A DNA stretch of 64,000 bases from Rhizoctonia solani (lineage: Eukaryota; Basidiomycota; Agaricomycetes; Cantharellales; Ceratobasidiaceae), in assembly GCF_016906535.1 (NCBI RefSeq), contig NC_057373.1, forward strand, positions 3,038,001-3,102,000. The letters run 5' to 3'. Shown one piece after another: positions 36,174 to 45,031 of this stretch (positions are counted from its first letter, which is position 1; each line of letters opens with the position of its first letter). Below the pieces are notes generated by a model. The model saw only the letters and a program-made list of their open reading frames with translations. It did not search any database and was not told the DNA's origin. Made by a program: the position numbers and the translations under genes.

Positions 36174-36990
36174 CTAGTGCCGAGAGGTTATTGTCATGAG
36201 CCCACTGACACCCCCGGTCTTGGCGGTGTCAATAGCAACTGGCTTCTGGGGGTCGTGAGCACCGTCTCCGATGATGAACACTGCTGCAGCAGTATAGTCA
36301 ACCTTTACAGTATATCCAGACTTTCCGTGCTTGGATACCGTATACTCCCACCTATTAGCACGAGACGTCAGCCTTAAGTTATGCACGTGTATCAGAGCCT
36401 CGTGTACTTACGATTCGTCAACCAGGGTGTTTCCCCCGCGCGCTCGTGCCTCATTCACCAATGTACGACGACTGAGCGTAAGTAAACGAACCTAGAATGC
36501 ATACATGCCGTAAATACGTCATGTCCTTTTCAAGCCTTTTAGAAAACAAGAGGCGCACCGGCTCTACTGCATTCTCGCATTCGAACGTCTCGTGAACATG
36601 AACGGGACCACATCTCTTCACTATTTCTCCCGTATGAGAATGGGAAACTGGCTCCCCAGAAAGACAGCGGCTTGCTTGCCGTGGGCGGATATTGATTCGG
36701 GGGGAAGGGGGCGGAGAAGGCAGCTGGGGCATCGACGCTGCCGGACCGGAGTTGTTAACCTCCCGCTCCTTTCCCTTTGAAGACAATATATGTCTTGGGG
36801 GGGAGTTTGCCTCGGAAATTCGTACTGATTTCTTCGAGGGGGACTTGGGCGAAGGTGGAGCTTGGGCCGACTGCGAGTGATCGTTCGCCTGTTGAATGTC
36901 GAACGCTGACTCAGATGCCGACTTTCCATTTTGAGGTCGACGCCAGCGTGTTACAATGCTGTGAATGGCCGGGATCTGGTGTAGCTTCAT
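36174..36990 (-). CDS. Protein of unknown family with disordered N-terminus and compact C-terminus
   Basis: Three exons (36518-36990, 36412-36471, 36174-36351) give 236 residues from the ATG at 36990 (MKLHQIPAIHSIVTRWRRPQ). Residues about 20-115 are rich in Ser, Pro, Lys and Arg and probably disordered. The rest looks folded: CGPVHVHETFECENAVEPV, RRTLVNEARARGGNTLVDES, WEYTVSKHGKSGYTVKVDYT and a Gly-rich ending around GDGAHDPQKPVAIDTAKTGG. No signal peptide or membrane helix is seen. I do not recognise a domain. The frame extends upstream of the chosen ATG to at least 37083, so another exon may exist. Confidence 0.7.
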
Positions 36991-37391
36991 CTTCCCGCTC
37001 GTTGTGGTTGGAACGGAGTACGATTTCGGATCGTACGTCAAGCCAAGTCTTTCTCCGAAGTCAGCCACATCACATGACTCCAAAACTGATCCGCTGTTTT
37101 GGCTCCAAAATGGGATATCCCGCCGGCAGAATCCTTCGATCCAACATAATGCTTCGTACTTGATAAAAATAGAACCTGTGTTTATAGAGTTTGTTTATGT
37201 ACACTTGGTGTTTTATTCCGTGAATATAAAACAGCCACTTCATCGAAAGCCAGTATTGAAGGAATCCACCTCAAACCTCGGGCTCGACTTTCACATCAGC
37301 CTCCGCCAGATCTTCAGCCTTTACGGGAGCAGGGCTTCGAGTCGGCCGCGCACCCACGCAAAATCACGAAATAGAGAACGTAAATTTTCCA
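36991..37391. other. Gap upstream of the 236-residue protein gene
   Basis: About 400 bp separating two minus-strand genes. Part of the frame of the following gene continues into it (to about 37083). No other feature is seen. Confidence 0.35.
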
Positions 37392-37818
37392 TTAATGAGC
37401 TTCCTCATGAAAGCTAAGACGTGCTGTATATCTGATCACTTCCATTTCCTCATCGGAATCCAAGAAGAATGTTTGTTGGGTCATCAAGTTTCGTACGATG
37501 CTCGCTTTATCATCAGGCTCTATTTTTATATCCTCATCAAAAGCATCAACGTCAATGTAGTTAGGAATATAGTTGGGAGGCACACAGGGTCGCTTAAAAG
37601 GCGGTGTGACCCCTTTCTCTTGGAACCACTCTAAATGACGTTCTTAGCGAACAGTGCATCAGCAAGATATCTGGCTCACTTAAAGGTGCATAACGAAACA
37701 AGAATGTGAGACAATCAAGGGTCGTGCCCCACTGGAAAGTATATGTATAGCTGCATGGGCTTATTTGAGACTCGAATGGATCCCCGAGGACCGCTGCACT
37801 ATGGCTCATGTACTTCAC
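37392..37818 (-). pseudogene. Truncated DUF7918-like gene (C-terminal part only)
   Basis: The segment reads as the end of a DUF7918-type protein: LDCLTFLFRYAPL, a 49-nt GT-AG intron, then KWFQEKGVTPPFKRP and an acidic tail (DVDAFDEDIKIEPDD) to the TAA at 37392-37394. The complete relative at 39611-40624 has the same FRYAPL-intron-WL/WF arrangement. No N-terminal half could be found upstream, where an unrelated GC-rich stretch with the recurring words gggttgg and caaccc begins (about 37840-38050). It is probably a gene broken by rearrangement or an insertion. Confidence 0.55.
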
Positions 37819-38143
37819 CGCCGACTCACAGACAAGCCTTCACCCCGGAGCTGGTATCAACCAGGGAACTCCAACGGGTTGGCACCCGAACGGATGCCTT
37901 GGGATGGGTTGCTGAGTCAAATCCGTATGAACCAACCCGGTGGCAGTGCTGGGGCTGTGCAGATGAGTACCGTGCGGGTTGGCTCTATGCGGACAACCCG
38001 CAAAGGTTGCATCGGGCAAGGCCGGGCAAATAGCCGCGGCCTAAAGCCAGAGGCATAGTCATGTATAGTGCCAGCAATAAAATAATATATGAGTTCGACT
38101 CGCCTGTACCGAATCGTAAGGTTCGAATCACCTCATTCTCGTG

Positions 38144-39189
38144 ATGGATACCGTGAATACACCCACTGTTCTACCTTCTGATGCTCTCGTTGCACCTCCT
38201 AATCCCGGCATCAGCCTTGTTGAGCTGTATAATCTAAGCGACCACGAAGCTCAAGCCTGCACCGCCAGCCCCCTTGTCGGTAAGCGCTATTTGTTAATTA
38301 TTATTCTAGTAAGAGTTTAGTTTGATTCGTCCGGTTCAGAGGCAGCGCTCGCAGTTTGGACGTCGCTGGTCGGATGGCAATTAATTACCGCCAACATCGT
38401 ATGAGCCTTTCAACCTTCCAAGCAAAGATGGCCCTGGGCTCATGGTACAAGACCCCTTATATAGATGAAGTAGAGCATATATTACATGACTGGGAGGGAA
38501 GTGAATTGGAACCAGTAGGTTTGTACCTTATATCCTGTGCAAGGTTTATGCCTTTTATGACCTTATGACTAATACTTCTATTATCCAACAGTCAGTTTGA
38601 TGAATCCGTAGTCTTCCCTGTGCGTCACCTGTGTTGCACGGATCGCGGGTCTTGCTACAACCCAGCCTGATTACATGAACCACAGGTGACCGGGTCAGCT
38701 TACTCGATCACCTGCAGGAAGTGACCCAAGGTAAACCCGATGCAACCCGATCACAATGCCCTTAAGAAGATAGTGGACACAGATACCCATTTCTACACAA
38801 GGCACAGGTTTTGGTATTCTCCATTTAAGCTTACAGCTTGAGCTCCCAGTTGAAGCTGTCAAGGACATAAATAAATAGAGAACGATTCCGGAAGTCCCCA
38901 AGGCAGTCAAGCAACTTGGGTGGCTTGATTTTACTACGGTCAACCAATTTGGTCAATACTGTATTTGGGAGCCCCCTTTGTTTTCATCGAAACTGGTGAT
39001 TCATGCTGCCATTTACGGGTGTTCGTTCGGCATCATGTTATGCAGTATGATATACAAGGGCAGTTTAGTTGGTGGTTCGATGAATTAGCGTGGGTCAGGC
39101 ATTGTGACAATATGAATCCTATAGCTACTCGAGCTCAAAAGATCGATGATTGCTTGAGGTTCAATACACCGCGGTACCTTACTGTGTAG
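38144..39189 (+). pseudogene. Degenerate coding region, family unknown
   Basis: From the ATG at 38144 the frame reads MDTVNTPTVLPSDALVAPPN, then SLVELYNLSDHEAQACTASP; after an intron it continues EAALAVWTSLVGWQLITAN. The frame then shifts to LGSWYKTPYIDEVEHILHDW. Downstream, after about 350 bp of non-coding sequence with an inverted repeat, further coding-like segments appear: KAVKQLGWLDFTTVNQFGQY and, one base out of frame across a run of C, HVMQYDIQGQFSWWFDELAW to a stop at 39187-39189. The frame breaks argue for a relic, though very small introns cannot be excluded. I do not know the family. Confidence 0.35.
38624..38690. repeat. Inverted repeat (10-bp perfect arms)
   Basis: gtcacctgtg at 38624-38633 is the exact reverse complement of cacaggtgac at 38681-38690, with a 47-nt loop. 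Related words (gatcacctgcagg) occur just downstream. It sits inside the degenerate coding region and could be the footprint or end of a small mobile element. Confidence 0.45.
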
Positions 39190-39610
39190 TCATGCATATA
39201 CTACACTAAAGCTGAGATGATCACGTCTATAGAGTACAGTGACTTAAAGTAAAATACAGGAGTCAAGTATTTGGTCAGTGGACACGCACACATTCATAAA
39301 CTTCAATGCAAAAAATTGGCTGACTATCACAATGATTCAGTTTATTTTATCAAGCTTTGGGACATCTTCTATGTATGAACACAAAAAAGGCCAACAACGA
39401 GTCCATCGCCTTGTCATCTAGATAGATGCACGCATTTACAAAATTCATTATGAAACTTGGTTTTGCTTCGTCAATTATGCTCACTTAACTCGTGAAGCAT
39501 CATCTTGCATCTGGAATGCGCCAAATATGCGCCGATTTTTCCAAACGTATCTTTTTTCTATAAGGTGCCGTTGGACGAACCTGGAAACAGAACGAACCCC
39601 CCCCCCCGGC
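39190..39610. other. Intergenic gap before the DUF7918-like gene
   Basis: About 420 bp without recognisable coding sequence. It ends in an unbroken run of C near 39597-39607, just beyond the stop codon of the DUF7918-like gene. Confidence 0.4.
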
Positions 39611-40624
39611 TTAAGGGACCTGGAGATCCAGTACGGGAAAGACTAAACTCACAACGCGCTTTACAAATACAATGTCGTCGTCATTTATCTCATATTCACT
39701 AGTGATAGTGGCCTCAGATACTGCTGTACTATTTCGATTCCTTCTTGAACAAATCTTGGGTTTGGGCATGGTATTTATTCGAGGGAGGCGCTCTATAATC
39801 TTGTGCGCTCTTAACCAGTCTATAAATCATATTAGTCCCATTGTAGGATGCGTCCCGGATCGTAATATAATCAGCTTACCCAGCGGAGCATAGCGAAATA
39901 TAAACGTAGTAGATTTTACCCCAGCTTCCGGAAGAAATTCGCAAGACGAGTACTTGTAACGTGTATTTATTTCATCTTGACTCAAGCATGCCGACCCGGA
40001 GAGCCCCCGCATAGCTTTAATTTCCGTCTCATGGATCGGTGCTACCTCAGTGGGATTGCTGAACAGCCCAGCACAATCCACATTCTTTTGGTAACCCCAT
40101 GCGAATCGAATTTTGATCGTATTAAGCTCCGTAATCACTGCTCTAGGCCGACCAGTTTGAAAGTCCTCCGTGTCTACAATAAAGTCGAGTTAGTGTTATA
40201 GGGAAACTGATCGTGCGGGTGTAAACACATGTATTCAGTAAAATCAGCCTACCTGTTACTTCTCGGTGTCCGAATTCATACTGACGGATGCTGGAACGTC
40301 CTGTCGGATGATGCCCTAATTCACCTACCTCTCTAGCGTTGACTTGGTCCTTTGTCCAAGAACAGGCACATAATGGGATTCCGTCGAAGAAGGGGAAAAC
40401 TAATAAATCCAAGTCGGTGCCTGGAGCATTCAACACTTTCCACATAATTTTAAACTGAGACCTTTCGGAAACAGGTATCCAGCATCTAAGGGCTATAGTT
40501 GGTCACAAGTTCATCCCGAACTAGGCCTTGATACACACTGCATGGATCTGCGCCCACATGGCTTGACCGCGTACTGAGGAAGTTCTTCTCCTCTGTTGTT
40601 TTCTATCCAGGTAGATATACCCAT
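39611..40624 (-). CDS. DUF7918-like protein
   Basis: Four exons (40537-40624, 40253-40492, 39880-40173, 39611-39819) give 276 residues. The order of motifs fits the fungal DUF7918 layout as I remember it: an N-terminal MGISTWIENNRGEELPQYAV, RCWIPVSERSQFKIMW, LDLLVFPFFDGIPLCACSW, RSSIRQYEFGHREVTDTEDF, then TIKIRFAWGYQKN and the closing FIFRYAPLDWLRAHKII. After the domain comes a basic and Ser/Thr-rich tail. No signal peptide or membrane helix is present. Function of the family is unknown to me. The first junction (40493-40536) is the least certain. A truncated relative lies 1.8 kb away on the same strand. Confidence 0.68.
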
Positions 40625-41498
40625 GTATGTCAGAGGCATACTTTCACGTCCGCAGCGGGTCAGTAGAGGAGTCTGAAAACGTGCGCCCAGTATGCAGTGC
40701 AGGTCACGTGTCGCTATCCCGGAGCCGGCAGTTCGGCTACTGCTTTACCCCGTGGGGTGATATGTACAGTCGTGTCCCTCAGCTTGCACGCTGATGGGGA
40801 ATTTGTTATTCCAAATTAGGTCCTGCCGAGCCGCTTCCGCAAAACATGTACAACGTGAAGAGTTTTCAGGCTTTTATTACATAAGACTAACCGAACAAAC
40901 AATGAGGCATAGAACAAATGTACATATATGCATGATAATTAAACTAAATTAAATGGTTTAAGCCTGTACACGCGCTGTATGAAGGAGTTGCTCATCACTG
41001 AGGGGTTCCTCTGTTAGAGGATCTCGACTAAGGGCGTCAACCACTCTATAAACATCAGGATGAACCCGGGCGGCCTTGTTTCGAGGCAAGTTAGACTTCA
41101 GCATGAGGTGTGAGGGGATATTAGAGGCTTTCAAAAGAATTATTCATTCATTGCAGCTAGACAGAGTAGTTATATACAATAATTGGCCGAAATTTCTAGT
41201 ATAAATGACTAAGTGGCTATGCCGTGGCGACTGGCGGTGTAGCTTAGTGAGCACGATTGCGAAGCGGGTGGCGGGGTTAGTCAGCTAATAAGCGACCGGT
41301 GTTTCCGGCGTTATTGCAAGCTGAGGGGCTGCGAGCTGAGGGACACGACTGTAGAGACATTCCTCGGCTTGGACTCTACCACTACAATACTCAACTCTTG
41401 CACATCGTTCTGCAATACTAGGTGAGCTTTGGTTGGTCTAATTGCACAGATCCTGTTCTAATTAATTCTTGTTTGATAGTCTAAACTCTGTGAAAGAG
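40625..41498. other. Intergenic region upstream of the thiolase gene
   Basis: About 870 bp. A minus-strand coding-like fragment lies at 40958-41135 (separate entry). Between 41220 and 41400 the sequence is GC-rich and probably contains the thiolase promoter and that of any minus-strand neighbour. Confidence 0.4.
40958..41135 (-). pseudogene. Short coding fragment, family unknown
   Basis: The minus strand reads LKASNIPSHLMLKSNLPRNK followed by AARVHPDVYRVVDALSRDPL and ends RVQA at the TAA 40958-40960. The frame is closed upstream by a TGA. It looks like the C-terminal end of a protein without its body. No family is recognised. Confidence 0.3.
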
Positions 41499-43292
41499 AT
41501 GGCAGGCGGGAAACAAGGCCGAAATCGCGTATTTATTGTCGGGGTAGGGATGACAGCTTTTATCAAGCCTCGCGGACAGCGCGATACATCCGACGTATGT
41601 GAAGGTACTGTTATGTTCTTCGTCCGATGCTCAGTATCCGAATTTTTTCAGATGGGACTCGAGGCAGCGACTAAAGCACTGCTTGACGCTGGAGTCACGT
41701 ATGACAAAGTGCAGGCCGCCTGGGTTGGTTATGTATGTTGTCAATTATTGTTTTAGCTCTCTTGCTCATTGAAGTTTACGAAAGGCTTATGGTGATAGCT
41801 GTTGTGGCCAGCGAGCACTATATAATCTCGGCATGAGTTCTATCCCAATCACCAATGTGAATAATGTATGTCTTTTCAAAAGCGTATGACTTAAAAATCG
41901 CATATTAACTCAGCCCGTAGAATTGTTCAACTGGTTCAACTGCGATATTCAATGCAGCTTCGTGGATTCGGGCTGGCCTTGCCGATTGCACCCTCGCGCT
42001 TGGATTTGAACAAATGCAAGCCGGTTCGCTGAAGTCGAATTTCCCGGACCGGGCGCCGCCCATGGTTCCCTGGAGCGTTGCAACTCTAGATATTGAAGGC
42101 AGCAAAGGAGTCAAGGGGCCTATGGCAGCTAGAATGTTCGGAAACGGAGCTAAAGAGTATGGTGAGAAGTATGGCTCCACGAGGGAACATTTGGCCAAAA
42201 TTGGTATGTTGTCCAAACGATTGAGAATAAGATTACTTATCTTTGTGCCAAAATTATAGCTTCGAAAAATCACAATCATGCCGCAAAAAACCCTTATTCA
42301 CAATTCCGGACTCCTTGGACGCCCGAGCAAGTTCTCGCCTCGCCTGCGATTACAGATTACTTAACTAAGCTGATGTGTTGTCCAACTTCGGATGGTGGTA
42401 TGTGTAAATCCATGGAATGAATCAAGTCGGGTCACTGATAAACCGTTTAGCCGGCTGCATTATCCTCGCATCAGAATCTTTCGTACATACTCATAAACTG
42501 GAGAACCAGGCCATTGAGATTATTGGACAGGCCATGCATACCGATGGCCCGGTTACATTCGAGTCTGGTTCAGCTATGGAAATTGTCGGGTTCGACATGA
42601 CCCGCCGTGCTGCAGAAGACGCATTCGCTCAAGCTGGAGAGGGGAGCAATCGGGATAATGTCGGTGTCATTGAATTGCATGGTAGGTACAGTGGTTCATG
42701 TATGCGGTATTTTGACTTACCTTCTTTAGATTGCTTTGCCGCCAATGAGGTATGGACCATAGTATCGTACCTCCTTATACATCAAGGCCTCACGTTTGAT
42801 GTTTCCAGTTGCTTATGTACGATGCACTTGGGTTATGCAAGCCCGGTGAAGCACACAAATTAGTCGACGCTGGCGACAACACTTACGGCGGAAAATACGT
42901 GATCAATCCTTCTGGGGGTCTCGAGGCCAAGGGACACCCACTTGGAGGTATGTTTGAATGTAGGACTACATAAATCGGGATTGAGGTATATTTTTCTTTG
43001 ATCAGCTACTGGCCTAGGAATGCACTTCTACATTACGACGCAACTACGAGGCGTACGTCCTTTTACAAATATTCACGGATCTAAAACTTACATAGTATGG
43101 GCGTAGTGGGCGGGGCCGATGCAAGCTCCCAATGTAACAGGAAAACTTGGGTTGGTGCATAATGTAGGACTTGGGGGTGCTGTAGTTGTGAGTATCCTGA
43201 AACGTCCAGAGTTTTGGAAAGGCGAAGGAAAGGATGGTCGCGATAGGTGTGTTGAACGAACGTATACCCTTTGGGCAGCAACTGATCGGTAA
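41499..43292 (+). CDS. SCP2/SCP-X type thiolase
   Basis: A thiolase-fold enzyme of the sterol-carrier-protein-X group, which acts on branched or sterol side-chain acyl-CoA substrates in other eukaryotes. The ATG at 41499 starts [20 protein letters not shown]. Exons join to give [28 protein letters not shown], the nucleophilic Cys in [25 protein letters not shown], then the C-terminal catalytic segments [16 protein letters not shown] (His/Cys loop), [17 protein letters not shown] and [20 protein letters not shown]. The intron before WAGPMQ is 43052-43105 approximately; unspliced reading gives a false stop. No SCP2 lipid-transfer domain follows, and no PTS1-like C-terminus is seen (the end is WAATDR). 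Stop TAA is at 43290-43292. Confidence 0.9.
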
Positions 43293-43686
43293 TTGTGGTA
43301 GGGTCGGATATAACCATGCATGCGAATGCAAGCCAATTACCCGGGCAGACGTAGACCGTGTCAAAGCTGTGCCACACTCGAAAAAGCTGCTCGGTTTTGC
43401 TAAACTTTAAGAGAAGTTGCGTCTGTACGTGTAGCACCCGAGTGTATCGCAGCAAATTTCGGGATAATCTGTATAGCAGGCACTTCGAAATATTCTGAAT
43501 AGCAATGTGTATGAATACCACAAAGTTGGAAATAGTTTCTTGGTAACTTACAACAGTATAAGAATTACTTTTTTTTTTTTTTTTTTTTTTGGTTGCAGGT
43601 CCCTGAATCAAGAGAACAATACATAACTTATAGTACACTTACGGACAGCCTCAGAACGCCCTCCTTTGGTACTCGATCTATAGGCA
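43293..43686. other. Gap between convergent thiolase and SMN genes
   Basis: About 390 bp of 3' UTR sequence. It contains a run of 22 T at 43569-43590. Nothing else is recognised. Confidence 0.5.
43569..43590. repeat. Homopolymer T(22)
   Basis: An uninterrupted run of 22 T on the plus strand lies about 95 bp beyond the stop codon of the minus-strand SMN gene. It may be a mononucleotide microsatellite or the reverse complement of a retroposed poly(A); no retroposed gene body was found next to it. Confidence 0.8.
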
Positions 43687-44592
43687 TTATAACTCCGTCT
43701 GCTGGGACGTGTCGGTTGTATCCACCACGTATACCATTTCGTCTGCCTCAACTTCTTCCTCAACTTCTTCTTCAACTTCAGCCTCGGTTTGAGGAGCTGC
43801 ACTGCGGGCCTGTGTCGCCATAATTGGGTACCATTGTCTGAGGAATGAGGGATTGACGTACATGATACATGGCCGCCCAATAGCCAGCCCAGTACGAAGC
43901 CGATACCGCCTTTTCGAAAATTTCGTCCTTTGCCAACTTTGTAAAGTCACCGGCAGCCATGGGGACATTTGCACCAAGAGTTGGGTCGTGTGAAGGCACA
44001 AACGTGTTGTAGTCGATGGGAACCGAGTCAGGCACTGTGTCCTGCTCCGTCTCATCCGCATTCTCTTCTATTTCTTCCCCCTCCTCTCCCTCCTCTTCGT
44101 CGTTGTCCTCTTTATCATCTTCTTGTGGCTTGGGTGGCGGAGCGTACCATCTGCAACGCGAACCGATTAGATATGATGCAAAGCGGAAACTCTCTTCTTA
44201 CAGTGCACTTTTGTTGGTAGGTTCCTCCTTCCACTTCTTCTCTGGGCCGTTCAGTGACTTGTTGACAACGACGTTAGTTCACCTCTACCTCATGCCTAAG
44301 CAAACATCTAACTCACCTCGTACTCCTCAGTTGCTGCATCCCAAGCGGCTATCAGAGCCGAATCATCCCAAAGTTCGTCTTGGGTGAGTGAGTGGTCGAT
44401 TTGGTACCTTTTCGGCTTTTTGGCTGGAGGAGCAGGTACTTCAGTCTGTTGAACAGTGGCGGAGTCACCAGGCTCGTCCCAATGCCTATGTTTAGGCTGC
44501 TGATGTTGATTATTGTTCCAGTTCCGGTTACTCTGGAAGCCGCCCCGGGCGCCATTCCCGCGCTTTCGTTTGTGCGGAACGCCTCGAAACAT
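43687..44592 (-). CDS. SMN1: Survival motor neuron (SMN) homologue
   Basis: SMN assembles Sm proteins on spliceosomal snRNAs with Gemin2. The ATG at 44592 starts MFRGVPHKRKRGNGARGGF. The Gemin2-binding helix is DELWDDSALIAAWDAATEEY. An acidic middle follows after an intron. The C-terminal YG-box equivalent reads SASYWAGYWAAMYH, the oligomerisation helix. The Tudor domain found in animals is not visible, as in fission yeast Smn1. After the YG box a 52-nt intron (donor gtacgt, acceptor gacacag) joins an extra exon of about 45 residues with the acidic repeat EVEEEVEEEVEADE and ending TSQQTEL at the TAA 43687-43689. If the intron is not removed the protein ends soon after the YG box, so both forms are possible. 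Confidence 0.87.
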
Positions 44593-45031
44593 TGTGGTGG
44601 TGGGTAAGCACGGTCAACGGTCTGGCCCGAGTGTTTGCCCATGTGATTACGTCATGCTCAATCAGCGGGACCTAACTTGGATGTACCATCTCCGGGCTCC
44701 ATCCCCACATGTTATGAGCCAGATTCGCGATCAACCTGTAAGAGTCAATCATATGAGACACAAACGTATATATACCACCCCTCCTTGCTCTTCCTGTGCT
44801 CTGTGGGCTGGATTGCGCCCATATTTTTATTCGAATTCATTTTTAAAGGCACTTGGCAGTGTAATATTTTGAGCCGGTCAGCACGCTCCGCAGGATCATT
44901 TACGGCCTAGCACGGCCATCCGTTACATCACTCGTGGTTGGGATAGCCGATATAGGACCCGGATGTGCTGATCGTCGCCAGTCAACGACCACTTTATACC
45001 CTCTCACCTACCTGTAGACTTGCCTGCGACA
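44593..45031. promoter_or_regulatory. Divergent region between SMN and pepsin-like genes
   Basis: About 440 bp between two divergent start codons; it must serve both promoters. A TATA-like atatatacc lies near 44770. No other feature is recognised. Confidence 0.4.

Noticed and set aside
37743..38058. Two overlapping plus-strand frames of about 96 codons as genes
   Set aside because: They overlap the truncated DUF7918-like sequence and a GC-rich repetitive st retch; no start context or motif supports them.
38115..38135. tRNA gene suggested by a GGTTCGAATC-like B box
   Set aside because: No matching A box, acceptor stem or anticodon arm could be folded around it.
43052..43110. Thiolase ending at the TAG after a [16 protein letters not shown] reading
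   Set aside because: Splicing at gtacgt to gcgtag restores the conserved C-terminus ([18 protein letters not shown]).
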